A DNA stretch of 23,026 nt from Anaerolineae bacterium (GCA_028284565.1 JANQRM010000634.1:1-23026), one strand, 5' to 3'; positions 1 to 7,349 are shown, counted from the first letter of the stretch. A program made the numbers and translations. The notes: generated by a model from the letters alone, not told the origin.

Positions 1-681
1 CGGTTGCCAAGTGAAGAAGGCTTGGCATTGGCGATACAGTTTGCCAATTTGATGCGCCTCGCCCATGCCGAAGGCATCGTCTATCTTGACCATAAGCTGG
101 AGCATGTCTATTGGGATGGCATCAACCTGCGCGTGATTGATTTCAATAGCTCAACCCAACTCACAGAGAACGCCCATCGAGAGCAAGAGTTCGTCAAGGA
201 TGTGCATAACCTATGTGTCGGCGTTCTATATCCTATCTTCACGGGCATGTCCCCCCGCAAAACCTCGCTACGCCCCCAACCCAGTAGTAAAGCTGAAGTC
301 GAGCAACGCTATGCCGATATTGTCGAACTCGATTTCAATATGGAGCCAAGTTTGAGTTATGCGCTACAGGAGTTGTTACAACAAGGCGCGGCGATGCAGA
401 TCGAGAGTATCGAACACTTTATGGCGGGCTTACAACGGGTTGCATCATTGCATGGCTGGGATTTCCCTGATTATTACACCAGCCCCACAAGCCGAGATGC
501 CCGTGACCAGATGCGCGCCGGCTTGAAACGGGTGCGTGAGGGACAATTGCTCATGCGGGATGCGCGCGACTTGTTCCGCGATGCCGTGATATTGGATGGC
601 ATCACCGAAGACCTCGAAGACGAACTCCGACGAATGGTCAAGCTTATCAATGACATGCTCAACCATCGGGTAATTCCTTAA
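1..681 (+). CDS. Protein kinase-like protein, C-terminal part (5' end outside window)
   Basis: The frame is open from the first base, so the gene starts upstream of the window. Within the visible 226 residues, YLDHKLEHVYWDG followed by LRVIDFN resembles the catalytic loop and metal-binding motif of a Ser/Thr protein kinase (HRDLKPEN ... DFG). The loop Asp and Lys are kept, but the Asn position is His and DFG reads DFN. The later DVHNLCVGVLYPIFTG looks like the helix following the activation segment. The last 80 residues are charged and helical, with no recognisable domain. This is probably a degenerate kinase or pseudokinase-like regulator, but the N-lobe with the ATP-binding Lys is not in the window, so activity cannot be judged. 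No transmembrane segment is visible. The gene reads toward the TPR-like gene 167 bases downstream. Confidence 0.6.
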   Translation, partial: RLPSEEGLALAIQFANLMRLAHAEGIVYLDHKLEHVYWDGINLRVIDFNSSTQLTENAHREQEFVKDVHNLCVGVLYPIFTGMSPRKTSLRPQPSSKAEVEQRYADIVELDFNMEPSLSYALQELLQQGAAMQIESIEHFMAGLQRVASLHGWDFPDYYTSPTSRDARDQMRAGLKRVREGQLLMRDARDLFRDAVILDGITEDLEDELRRMVKLINDMLNHRVIP

Positions 682-720
682 TAGAAATCAGACATCAGAT
701 ATAGCCAAGTTATTCTTTGT

Positions 721-748
721 GTAAGGGCGACCAGCTGTACGTCCCTAC
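721..748. repeat. Palindromic interspersed repeat, copy 1
   Basis: A 28-base imperfect palindrome centred on CAGCTG, beginning GTAAGGGCG and ending GTCCCTAC. The reverse complement of 17316-17343 matches it at 26 of 28 positions. It lies between two co-directional genes and has no U-tract, so it is not a convincing terminator. It resembles REP-like or small non-autonomous palindromic repeats. Confidence 0.65.
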
Positions 749-802
749 GCAAGTTCGCCTAAATTTCAAGGTTATAAAATGCTAACGTTCCAAAAGTCAG
801 AA

Positions 803-813
803 TTTGGTATAAT
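803..813 (+). promoter_or_regulatory. Probable extended -10 promoter for the TPR-like gene
   Basis: A perfect TATAAT at 808-813 is directly preceded by TGG, giving an extended -10 (TGnTATAAT). No good -35 is present at 16-18 bases, which is usual for extended -10 promoters. Transcription would start near 820, about 30 bases before the GTG start at 849. Confidence 0.55.
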
Positions 814-848
814 GAAGCTAACGAAATTGTTATATCAGTGTTGGGGTC

Positions 849-1271
849 GTGGTGGCAACACAATCCAAAGAAACACAACGAGCAAAATATACCCGCTTGA
901 TGCGTGAAGGTGACATCGCCAAAAATCAAGGTGATTTCAAGCGCGCGCACCTCATCTTAAGACGGGCGGCGATGCTCCAACCGGGTGAAGAACAGGTCTG
1001 GCTCGCATTGCTGAATGTGGTTGAAACAGACGACGACAAAAAAGCCTGCTTACGGAATATCATCACGATTAACCCCAACAATCTTCAAGCGCGGGAACGC
1101 CTGCGAAGTTTCCATGATACAGAGCCAACGACAACTCCCGTGATGGTCTCCCCACATCCAGAAAAGCGACGGACCCCCCAATGGTTGAGGAAAATCTTCT
1201 GGGTTGGAGAAGCTGTAGTGATGGGCGCACTATTAGCGATTGCCGTGTCGCTAATCGCCAATGCCTTGTAA
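849..1271 (+). CDS. Small TPR-like protein with C-terminal membrane anchor
   Basis: A 140-residue protein. Residues 8-85 form paired helices of the tetratricopeptide type: a segment around GDFKRAHLILRRAAMLQPG, then EEQVWLALLNVVETDDDKKACLRNI and NPNNLQARERL, with the TPR-like spacing of Ala, Leu and Pro. A basic Pro-rich linker follows (about 95-115), then one hydrophobic segment (about 119-139) running to the end. It is therefore probably a tail-anchored cytoplasmic scaffold. GTG starts at 849 and 852 are both possible, and the ribosome site is weak (GGGG). The 3' end overlaps the end of the convergent chemotaxis receptor gene by 21 bases. A strong extended -10 lies just upstream. The binding partner is unknown. 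Confidence 0.7.
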   Translation: MVATQSKETQRAKYTRLMREGDIAKNQGDFKRAHLILRRAAMLQPGEEQVWLALLNVVETDDDKKACLRNIITINPNNLQARERLRSFHDTEPTTTPVMVSPHPEKRRTPQWLRKIFWVGEAVVMGALLAIAVSLIANAL

Positions 1272-2717
1272 GCCCGATGCACCCCCTACCGTCTCTTGCA
1301 AATCTGCCGCCAAACGCGATAAATTCACGGACACTGCCTCCACAGCACGCGTATTCGCAATGCTCGTCTGCGTAATCACACCAATACGATCCATCCCTAT
1401 CGAAATCTCTTCCAAGCCCTGTGCTTGTTGCATGATGATGGCGTAGATGTCACGCACGGCAGTATTAGCTTCAGCGACACTTTCACTCAATTGCACCATC
1501 ACATCATTCGCCTCTTGGGTGCGGTCTACACCTGCAGTTACACCTTCCATTCCCACTTGGGTTGCGCGTACCGTTTCTTTCATCGCACTTTGAATCTCTG
1601 CAAGTATCGCCCGCACCTGTTCAGCCGATTGAGTCGATTGTTGCGCGAGATTCCGCACTTCATCCGCAACCACCGCGAAGCCCCGCCCATGAACACCCGC
1701 TCGCGCCGCTTCAATCGATGCATTGAGTGCCAAGAGATTCGATTGCGTGGCAATTTCACTGACCGATGTGATGATATCGTCAATGCGTTGAGTCAACTTC
1801 GCGAGTGTGACAATGGTTTCACCGATGGCGGTTACCTGTTGACGCAATTCCTCCATCCCTTGAATAGCTTCTGTGATAGCTTGATGCCCTTGTTCCGAAT
1901 TTTCAGTCGCCGTCTGTGCTGTTTCTGTGACATTGCGCGCTTCCACACTAATCCGTTGTGATAAATGTAAGAAGTCATCTAAGGTGCTATTCGTCACAGA
2001 GATGACTTGTTGCTGTTCTTCAGCACTCGTCGATTGCTGTCGGGTCGATTCGTTGATTGCTTCGGCGGCGCGCACCAGCCCATCCACAGTCACATGCAGC
2101 CGCAGGGCAATTTCCTCAAAATTCTCCGCTGTCTTTACTGGCAAAAAAGGTTCTGACGGCGTTTTCGGTGAAGAGTCAAGTTCTTGCGTGAAAACACGCG
2201 AATCCTGCGAGATACTCTCCGTCCGTAGCAACCCCATGACTCCACCGACGAACAGCACACCCAATCCCATAATTGCGTTGCTCCACACTGGGTTTGGATT
2301 CTGTGAAAAGAGGATGCCGATCACAGCGGAACCAAAAGGTAACATCGCAAATATCAGGCGATTCTGTTCCAATAAATCGAGTTTGACCCACATAATCGCT
2401 AGCACGGATACGCCAGCCAAGCCCAACCAAACACCCGCATCCACCGACCATAAAATCGCCAAGCCCAAACTATTAATGATCGTCAATGCACCAAAGATAT
2501 ACATCTGATAATCACTACCGGAGTGGGTTCGGCGACGATGCAATTCCACGGCGAAAACCGTCAGCATGAAGTACGCAAAAATCAAGACAGCCACAGGTGA
2601 CCGGGTGCTACCCGTTGGGATGACGACATATTCAGCTAAGAAGAGCAAGCCAAACACACCAGAGAGCAATCCGATACGTCCAAGTCGGTTAATCAGCAAT
2701 TCGCGCAACTGTGCCAT
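1251..2717 (-). CDS. Methyl-accepting chemotaxis protein with multi-span membrane N-terminus
   Basis: A 488-residue receptor. Residues 1-165 hold about six hydrophobic segments (roughly 12-33, 41-58, 73-90, 94-111, 120-137, 146-163) with no sizeable extracellular loop, so it would sense through or within the membrane. No HAMP domain is recognisable between the last span and the cytoplasmic coil (from about 195). The conserved MCP hairpin tip lies at about 320-358, with the hallmark stretches SNLLALNASIEAARAG and GFAVVADEVRNLA; these contact CheA and CheW. Gln/Glu-rich helices flanking the tip are candidate methylation regions. No CheA, CheW, CheR or CheB gene is in the window. The start is preceded by CAGGG and by a good sigma-70-type promoter. 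The 3' end overlaps the convergent TPR-like gene. Confidence 0.93.
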   Translation of the reverse strand: MAQLRELLINRLGRIGLLSGVFGLLFLAEYVVIPTGSTRSPVAVLIFAYFMLTVFAVELHRRRTHSGSDYQMYIFGALTIINSLGLAILWSVDAGVWLGLAGVSVLAIMWVKLDLLEQNRLIFAMLPFGSAVIGILFSQNPNPVWSNAIMGLGVLFVGGVMGLLRTESISQDSRVFTQELDSSPKTPSEPFLPVKTAENFEEIALRLHVTVDGLVRAAEAINESTRQQSTSAEEQQQVISVTNSTLDDFLHLSQRISVEARNVTETAQTATENSEQGHQAITEAIQGMEELRQQVTAIGETIVTLAKLTQRIDDIITSVSEIATQSNLLALNASIEAARAGVHGRGFAVVADEVRNLAQQSTQSAEQVRAILAEIQSAMKETVRATQVGMEGVTAGVDRTQEANDVMVQLSESVAEANTAVRDIYAIIMQQAQGLEEISIGMDRIGVITQTSIANTRAVEAVSVNLSRLAADLQETVGGASGLQGIGD

Positions 2718-2756
2718 AGCCCTGCCCCGATCATGATAGCAATGAGTTCATCTTCC

Positions 2757-2785
2757 ATCATAATCAGAAGCAAGGTTTGGGACAA
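2757..2785 (-). promoter_or_regulatory. Sigma-70-type promoter for the chemotaxis receptor gene
   Basis: On the minus strand, TTGTCC (2785-2780) and TATGAT (2762-2757) are separated by exactly 17 bases. The -10 lies about 40 bases before the ATG at 2717. Both boxes are close to consensus; no experimental support. Confidence 0.5.
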
Positions 2786-2823
2786 GCAAGGTTTTATTAA
2801 TGGAAGGTTTGTGACAACGATTC

Positions 2824-2857
2824 AACGCAAAGACCGGTAAGGACGCAAAGATGCAAA
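2824..2857 (+). repeat. Degenerate ACGCAAAG direct repeats
   Basis: ACGCAAAGA occurs at 2824 and again at 2843, followed by a third partial unit TGCAAAG at 2852. It is a short, imperfect direct repeat. It runs into the first codons of the next gene, so it could also influence where that gene is taken to start. Confidence 0.5.
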
Positions 2858-3309
2858 GTGATGCTTATGGTATATGTGCCTTTGAGCAAATACATTATCA
2901 TCATACAAAAATGCAGTATTTGTCATCAGGGGAGCAGATTAACACAAAGAGTAACGAGTTATTTCCCTTGGAAGACCCAGACAATTGGGTTTATCGAGTG
3001 CAAAGCTATTCGAGTAGTCTTTCACAACTTCAGATCAGTGTTGCCAATCATACTCTAAATAGAAAGTATATTATTACTTTTGTAGGAGTTGAATTTTTTG
3101 ATGGACCCATCGATTGGTCTGGAAAAGGTTTTTTGATTGGAGACAAGGAGGAGTGCCTTCAAATTCTAAGAAAAATGGAGGCTCATAAAGATACTGAAGC
3201 CTCAAGCCTCGACATACACAATTTGTTTGTAGTCGAGCCTGAGTATGGACATCGCATTCGGATTGTAGCGTCGGGGCGACCTAGTCTCACTGAGGGGAAA
3301 TTATACTAG
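2851..3309 (+). CDS. Hypothetical protein, 152 residues
   Basis: I do not recognise the family. The protein has no signal peptide or membrane span. Residues 45-110 alternate hydrophobic and polar residues (LQISVANHTLNRKYIITFVG, then VEFFDGPIDW), suggesting a small beta-rich domain, and the C-terminal third has further strands ending in RIRIVASG. Such short cytoplasmic proteins are often immunity-like or accessory proteins, but nothing here proves it. The ATG at 2851 has AAGGA about 7 bases upstream but sits inside a CAAAG repeat; a second ATG at 2911 is possible and would remove 20 residues. The gene is lower in GC than its neighbours and lies alone between two minus-strand genes, which fits acquisition by transfer. 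A hairpin follows immediately after the stop. Confidence 0.55.
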   Translation: MQSDAYGICAFEQIHYHHTKMQYLSSGEQINTKSNELFPLEDPDNWVYRVQSYSSSLSQLQISVANHTLNRKYIITFVGVEFFDGPIDWSGKGFLIGDKEECLQILRKMEAHKDTEASSLDIHNLFVVEPEYGHRIRIVASGRPSLTEGKLY

Positions 3310-3342
3310 ACCTACATTCGCTAACTTTCTCAAATGTAGGTC
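3309..3342. terminator. Hairpin between convergent genes
   Basis: A perfect 10-base inverted repeat, GACCTACATT / AATGTAGGTC, with a 14-base loop. It begins on the last base of the upstream stop codon and lies 20 bases from the end of the convergent gene. There is no clear U-tract on either side, so it is at best a weak bidirectional terminator. Confidence 0.4.
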
Positions 3343-3361
3343 GCCATAAGTGACATTTTGA

Positions 3362-4753
3362 TCATTCGCCCAATACAGGTACACCGTTTTGGAAGCCCTG
3401 CACCCATCCCACAAAATCAAGCGTTTGGATGCGCCACCACAGGATATCACTATTAACCACGATACGGTCGGTGATGATGAGGGCTTCTCCGCGTGAGAGC
3501 GTGGTCACGATGTCTGCATCTGGCACAGGTTCTGCATAGAGAAATACCGAATCCACTGTCACCTGCAACAACGTGCCAATTTCAAGCTCAGGATTAACGA
3601 CTTCCGTTACAGCAGGAGGCGGTTCAGTCACAAATGATGATTCAAGGGGTTCACCTAAATCGAGTAGCGTGATGTCAGTAGGTACAGTTTCCACCCAATG
3701 CACCATCACATTGTCATTGATGAGTGTTGTCACATCGTAGATTGAACCATCCAACTGCACAATATAGTTGTTATCTCCCGTATGAACATACACGGCTTCT
3801 CGGTCTGGACTCCATTGGACATTGGTGGGTGCGGTGATGCCAATGGGTTCGCTGAGGACTGCGCCTGTGCCGTCGATGAGTTGGAGTGGGCTGTTTGCAC
3901 TTATCGGAGAACCAAGCATCAAGAATTGCCCAGTGGTTGGGTGATGAACCGCGTGTTGTACCCAAGCCATACCGATTTCACTCGCTAGAGTCATCAATGG
4001 ATTAGTCCCATCAGGTGCAATTGAACCAAAAACTGCTTGATTCACCGGATCGTTACCACTGACGATAATGCGTCCGCCGTTGTTCGCCCATGAACCATAG
4101 TCATAACGCAAGACCAGAGGACCCCGACGCGATTGGATGGTATCAACATCCCGTACCGCATGAACGACTGTAATCCCACGCCGTTCTTCTTCCAGTAGAT
4201 TGAGCGAGACCAATAATGAGGCACTATCCGCGCTCCACACCATATCAAGGCTTTCCCAGCGTTCTGCATTCTGGGGTGTCACCAAACCACAGCCGGGCGG
4301 ACAATCCCGCAAGATATGATAAGAGGGGTCAGTGGGCAGTTCACGCGCGGGTTGCCAGAACCAAATGCCATCATTGCCTTCTGGGGCATCGCTGTTAATG
4401 CGAAATGCCAATTGCCAGCCATTCGGCGACCATGCCACCTCATCCACACGGACTTTGTTCTCTTCAAGTGAATTGGTGCTAAAGCCTTCAAAATAGGGCG
4501 CAAAGGTATAGACTCCCTCACCCCCGCCAATGGGTGCAAAGAGCAATCCACCAAAGGCACCCACCCGTGCGCGACTGTTGGCATCAATCGGGTTGAAATC
4601 GACAGCCCGCGTGCCTTCCGGTAGCGAGACTTGACCTACCTGTACACCACCGTCAGTTATATAGAAGACAATAGCAGAGGCATTTGTTTGTGCTTGTGTG
4701 AGGATCGTGATACTCAAGAGCAAAATGAAGAGTACACCTCGTCGTATCGACAT
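3362..4753 (-). CDS. Secreted WD40-like beta-propeller protein with C-terminal SH3 domain
   Basis: A longer reading frame exists, but the ATG at 4753 is preferred. It has GGGAAAGG upstream and starts a clean signal peptide (MSIRRGVLFILLLSITILTQ, cleavage near AQA/AQT); the upstream extension has no ribosome site. The mature protein, about 440 residues, contains repeated propeller-type strands such as VAWSPNGWQLAFRI, MVWSADSASLLVSL and VQWSPDREAVYVHT, typical of PD40/WD40-like blades. The last 70 residues (IGTLLQVTVDSVFLYAEPVP ... WWRIQTLDFVGWVQGF) are a bacterial SH3 domain. The protein is thus probably extracytoplasmic and binds ligands or cell wall; no enzymatic residues are evident. Similar architecture (propeller behind an N-terminal hydrophobic segment) recurs at 16145-17290. 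Confidence 0.8.
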   Translation of the reverse strand: MSIRRGVLFILLLSITILTQAQTNASAIVFYITDGGVQVGQVSLPEGTRAVDFNPIDANSRARVGAFGGLLFAPIGGGEGVYTFAPYFEGFSTNSLEENKVRVDEVAWSPNGWQLAFRINSDAPEGNDGIWFWQPARELPTDPSYHILRDCPPGCGLVTPQNAERWESLDMVWSADSASLLVSLNLLEEERRGITVVHAVRDVDTIQSRRGPLVLRYDYGSWANNGGRIIVSGNDPVNQAVFGSIAPDGTNPLMTLASEIGMAWVQHAVHHPTTGQFLMLGSPISANSPLQLIDGTGAVLSEPIGITAPTNVQWSPDREAVYVHTGDNNYIVQLDGSIYDVTTLINDNVMVHWVETVPTDITLLDLGEPLESSFVTEPPPAVTEVVNPELEIGTLLQVTVDSVFLYAEPVPDADIVTTLSRGEALIITDRIVVNSDILWWRIQTLDFVGWVQGFQNGVPVLGE

Positions 4754-4929
4754 GGTTTGTTGCCTTTCCCAACTAAACATAACCTGTCTAAACGATACCG
4801 CAGAGTTGACTAGCTGTCTGCACGTTGACCTGACGCACAATCGTCGCTCAACCGACGCAGACAGGATGGTATTGCTTCATTTAGTAACCTCATTTACGAT
4901 GTATTTATCAACGATGCATAGGAATAAAT

Positions 4930-5544
4930 ATAATACGAGTCACGTTAGATACAAATGCGATAATCTCTGCTGTTAATGATGAGCAAAATACCAATTATTT
5001 GCATCAGTTAATCGAGTTTCATCATCAAAATAGAATCGAACTTAGAGTTACAGCGGGATCAATGGCAGAGAACAATCGCTATCATAATACCCTTATTGGG
5101 GACCTAAAGAAAATGGGGATAGAAAATCCAACAATTTTAGATATCCTTGCGGCACTTGGTTTTGCAAGGCTTGATTTTTCTGTGCTACCAGCCGATAAAC
5201 AAGAAAGCGATTTTGATACAATACATGAGATTCTACACCCCAACATTCTTAGACGACTTGGTGAAGACTACCGAGATCACCCTCAAGAAGTTAAAAGCAG
5301 AATAGAGAGAAAGTTTAGAAATTCATTGTGTGATATCCATGTAGTATGGGCATTTGGAAATGACATTAGAACGAAACCACGCCAGATTAATGACGTAGAC
5401 ATTCTTGTTACTGATGACAAGAATGATATGGTAAAAAAGAAGGCGAAACTAGCAAAAGCCCTTGATTGGAACAAAAATGTCAGAATTTTGAGTTCCAAAA
5501 AGGCTGTCGACTTGATATACAAAATTACTAAGCGTGGGGCTTAA
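4930..5544 (+). CDS. PIN-like ribonuclease-fold protein with no canonical start codon
   Basis: The first conventional start in this frame is TTG at 4999, but the frame is open back to 4888 and the upstream codons read IIRVTLDTNAIISAV, the classic first strand of a PIN domain (hydrophobic strand, then DTN). Counting from the ATA at 4930, the likely acidic metal ligands are D7, E47 (SMAENN), D125 (LCDIHVVW) and D145/D147 or D152/D153 (NDVDILVTDD). That is the D-E-D-D order of PIN nucleases. The length, about 204 residues, also fits. An AGGA lies 6 bases before ATA 4930. Initiation may use ATA or ATT, or the original ATG may have been lost. Many PIN proteins are toxins, but no antitoxin-like gene is adjacent, so the role is open. 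The gene is lower in GC than its neighbours. Confidence 0.7.
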   Translation: MIRVTLDTNAIISAVNDEQNTNYLHQLIEFHHQNRIELRVTAGSMAENNRYHNTLIGDLKKMGIENPTILDILAALGFARLDFSVLPADKQESDFDTIHEILHPNILRRLGEDYRDHPQEVKSRIERKFRNSLCDIHVVWAFGNDIRTKPRQINDVDILVTDDKNDMVKKKAKLAKALDWNKNVRILSSKKAVDLIYKITKRGA

Positions 5545-5592
5545 TTTACGATAAGGTGTATAACAATTGATAATTATCATCTGAAATACACA

Positions 5593-6417
5593 GTGTCTAT
5601 GTCTCAACCCCAATTCTATTACACACCCGATAGTGCCATGTGGCAGATTAGCCGCGAGCAGGTCTTGTTGCTGGGTGGCGCACGCACTCTGCTGATGCAA
5701 ATCGCCCATCCCCTTGTAGCAGAAGCGGTCTATCAACATAGCACTGTCTTCGACCAACCCTTCCAACGACTGTGGCGGACACTAACGCTGACATATAGCA
5801 TGGTGTTCGGTACACGCGAAGAAGTCGAACAGTCTGCCCAAGAAATTCATCGCGCCCATCGTCCTGCAACTGGAACGCTTACCAATGCCGTGGGAGACTA
5901 TGCAAAAGGCACAGCGTATAATGCGCGCAATCCCAAGTTAGGGCTATGGGTCTATGCCACGTTGGTCGAAGGCGCACTTACGACGCATCAAGCACTCATC
6001 GGGGATATTCCAGCAGATGTCCAGCAAGCCTTCTATGAGGATACACAGATAACCGCAGAGCTATTGGGTGTCACACGCAACTATTTACCGGAAACAATTG
6101 AAGGGCTGTTGGATTATATGGATACCGCAATCTACGATGGCACGATTGTCGTTGGCGACTCCGCGCGGGCGATTGCTCCGCATGTCCTCCTACGCACCCG
6201 ATGGTATTGGAAGCTCATCTCCTATCCCACGTATCGCCTGAACGTCAGCTTATTGCCCGACCCCCTACGACAACAATATGGCTATTCCATCGGTAAATGG
6301 GAAAGTAAAATGGTGGACGGTTTCTGTCGGTTGAGCAAAGCCATTGTGCCACGTCTGCCGAGTAAGCTACGCTATTTGCCTGCTTATCGTCGGGCTATGC
6401 GCTTAATGAATTCGTGA
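5593..6417 (+). CDS. MpaB-like oxygenase (DUF2236 family)
   Basis: A 274-residue soluble helical protein. The N-terminal half carries the DUF2236 signature: a Gly-Gly-Ala-Arg helix, LLMQIAHPLVAEAVYQHS at about 33-50, the RLWRT and VFGTREEV segment (59-77), IHRAHRPATG (85-94), then ARNPKLGLWVYATLVEGAL (111-129). The family includes the fungal MpaB oxygenase and latex-clearing rubber oxygenases, several of which bind heme and cleave C=C bonds; the substrate here is unknown. In many homologues I recall, the tryptophan motif reads WVHA; here residue 121 is Tyr, which may matter if that His has a role. GTG 5593 and ATG 5599 are both possible starts, and neither has a strong ribosome site. A terminator hairpin follows directly. 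Confidence 0.82.
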   Translation: MSMSQPQFYYTPDSAMWQISREQVLLLGGARTLLMQIAHPLVAEAVYQHSTVFDQPFQRLWRTLTLTYSMVFGTREEVEQSAQEIHRAHRPATGTLTNAVGDYAKGTAYNARNPKLGLWVYATLVEGALTTHQALIGDIPADVQQAFYEDTQITAELLGVTRNYLPETIEGLLDYMDTAIYDGTIVVGDSARAIAPHVLLRTRWYWKLISYPTYRLNVSLLPDPLRQQYGYSIGKWESKMVDGFCRLSKAIVPRLPSKLRYLPAYRRAMRLMNS

Positions 6418-6424
6418 ATCAAAA

Positions 6425-6444
6425 AAGGGCGTGTGTGCGCCCTT
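6425..6444. terminator. Bidirectional rho-independent terminator
   Basis: A 7-base stem, AAGGGCG / CGCCCTT, with loop TGTGTG, lies between the convergent MpaB-like and greA genes. Six A residues at 6421-6426 supply a U-tract for greA transcripts on the minus strand. In the plus direction the tail is only weakly T-rich. Confidence 0.7.
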
Positions 6445-6469
6445 CTAACTTGTCAGGTTGCTTTTTGAC

Positions 6470-6961
6470 TTATATTTCTTCGTCGTCGGGAATCCATTCA
6501 ATGGCGCGGATTTTATAGCGGACTTCGCCAGCCGGGACTTCAACAGTCACCTTGTCGCCGACTTTGTGTCCTAGTAGCGCTTTACCAACGGGCGATTCCG
6601 TGGAGACACCAGAGCGTCCATACGCAATCTCTTCGCTACTCAACAGGTCGAAGTCGAGTTTTTCTTTTTCATCCATGTCATACACAGTCACACGGTTGCC
6701 AATCGAGACCACATCGGGGTCACTATCGCTCTCGACGATTTCGGCGCGCGCCAAGACCCGTTGCAAATAGGAAATGCGCTCATCAAGGCGTTCTTTTTCA
6801 ATCATCGCGTCGAAGAACACAGCTTCTTCACCTTGTTCGTCCTCACGCACATCCGCCAATAACTGAGCAACCTCCTCGCTTTCCTCACTCATGAGGACAT
6901 TGAGTTCGCGTTGTAATTTGTCATAGCCTGCACGAGTGAGAACATAAGTTTTTTCAGCCAT
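6470..6961 (-). CDS. greA: Transcription elongation factor GreA/GreB family, divergent tip
   Basis: A 163-residue protein of normal GreA length. Residues 1-78 form the antiparallel coiled coil (LTRAGYDKLQREL ... RISYLQRVLARAEIV). Residues 83-160 are the FKBP-like C-terminal domain with TVYDMDEKE, STESPVGKALLGHKVGD and the closing AGEVRYKIRAIEWI. GreA enters the RNA polymerase secondary channel and stimulates cleavage of backtracked RNA through acidic residues at the coil tip. Here the usual tip signature (GDLxENAEY) is replaced by residues 40-50, EDEQGEEAVFF. Ungapped alignment with E. coli keeps E44 but puts Gln at D41. It may cleave poorly or act as a Gfh1-like modulator. ATG 6961 has GGAAG upstream. 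The gene has a long leader containing two hairpins. Confidence 0.9.
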   Translation of the reverse strand: MAEKTYVLTRAGYDKLQRELNVLMSEESEEVAQLLADVREDEQGEEAVFFDAMIEKERLDERISYLQRVLARAEIVESDSDPDVVSIGNRVTVYDMDEKEKLDFDLLSSEEIAYGRSGVSTESPVGKALLGHKVGDKVTVEVPAGEVRYKIRAIEWIPDDEEI

Positions 6962-7219
6962 GTTGGTCTTCCTTTCTGGTCATTCAGTAGGATATACGAC
7001 AAGATAACCCAAAAGTCTCAGGAGTCGTATCCGTTCAGCACATTGTCTCACTATGGAGATAGGAAACGTCCCGCCGAAGCAGACGGGACGCGGATTAAAA
7101 TGTGTCAACATTGTACGGGATTTTTGCAAAAAAAGCATAAGAAAACCCTTGAGGAAGCCGTAAGGATTGTTAGGAAATTTATATAAAAACGATAATTAAC
7201 TCACGAAACCGTTTTCTGT

Positions 7220-7248
7220 TTGCGTAATATCTGTCGTTATATTAAAAT
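7220..7248 (+). promoter_or_regulatory. Possible mscL promoter
   Basis: TTGCGT at 7220-7225 and TAAAAT at 7243-7248 are spaced 17 bases apart in an AT-rich tract about 100 bases before mscL. The match is moderate and other nearby TATATT-like boxes compete. Confidence 0.3.
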
Positions 7249-7337
7249 CCCTGCCGGATGGGGGTATTGATTTGAGATTGGATTGACTGTTATCTTGCCT
7301 CAAAATACGTCCCTTCTACTTCATTTCCAGACTATAT

Positions 7338-7343
7338 AGGAGG
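7338..7343 (+). promoter_or_regulatory. Strong ribosome binding site of mscL
   Basis: A full AGGAGG, 6 bases before the ATG at 7350. It is the best Shine-Dalgarno in the window and fixes the mscL start. Confidence 0.8.
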
Positions 7344-7349
7344 AACCTC

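Larger units (their letters stand above)
6962..7349. other. Divergent intergenic region between greA and mscL
   Basis: 388 bases holding the 5' regions of both genes. Near greA there is an inverted repeat, ATACGAC (6994-7000) with GTCGTAT (7024-7030), extendable by GGAT/ATCC with a two-base bulge. A second hairpin, CGTCCCG (7067-7073) with CGGGACG (7084-7090), follows. The mscL side is AT-rich and carries a plausible promoter and a strong Shine-Dalgarno. No open reading frame of substance was seen. Confidence 0.6.

Noticed and set aside
1425..2508. Two long plus-strand frames (1425-1961 and 1927-2508) opposite the chemotaxis receptor
   Set aside because: They are antisense to a clear MCP, are Cys/Ser/His-rich without domain patterns, and have no ribosome site.
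4698..4976. Plus-strand frame of 92 codons ahead of the PIN gene
   Set aside because: It overlaps the signal-peptide region of the beta-propeller gene antisense and is low-complexity. Its end merely covers the PIN start region in another frame.
5389..5430. Nucleotidyltransferase reading of the NDVDILVTDD motif in the 4930-5544 gene
   Set aside because: The upstream LDTN strand, the middle Glu and the LCDIHVVW segment fit a PIN domain better. No GS motif precedes the DVD in the right way.
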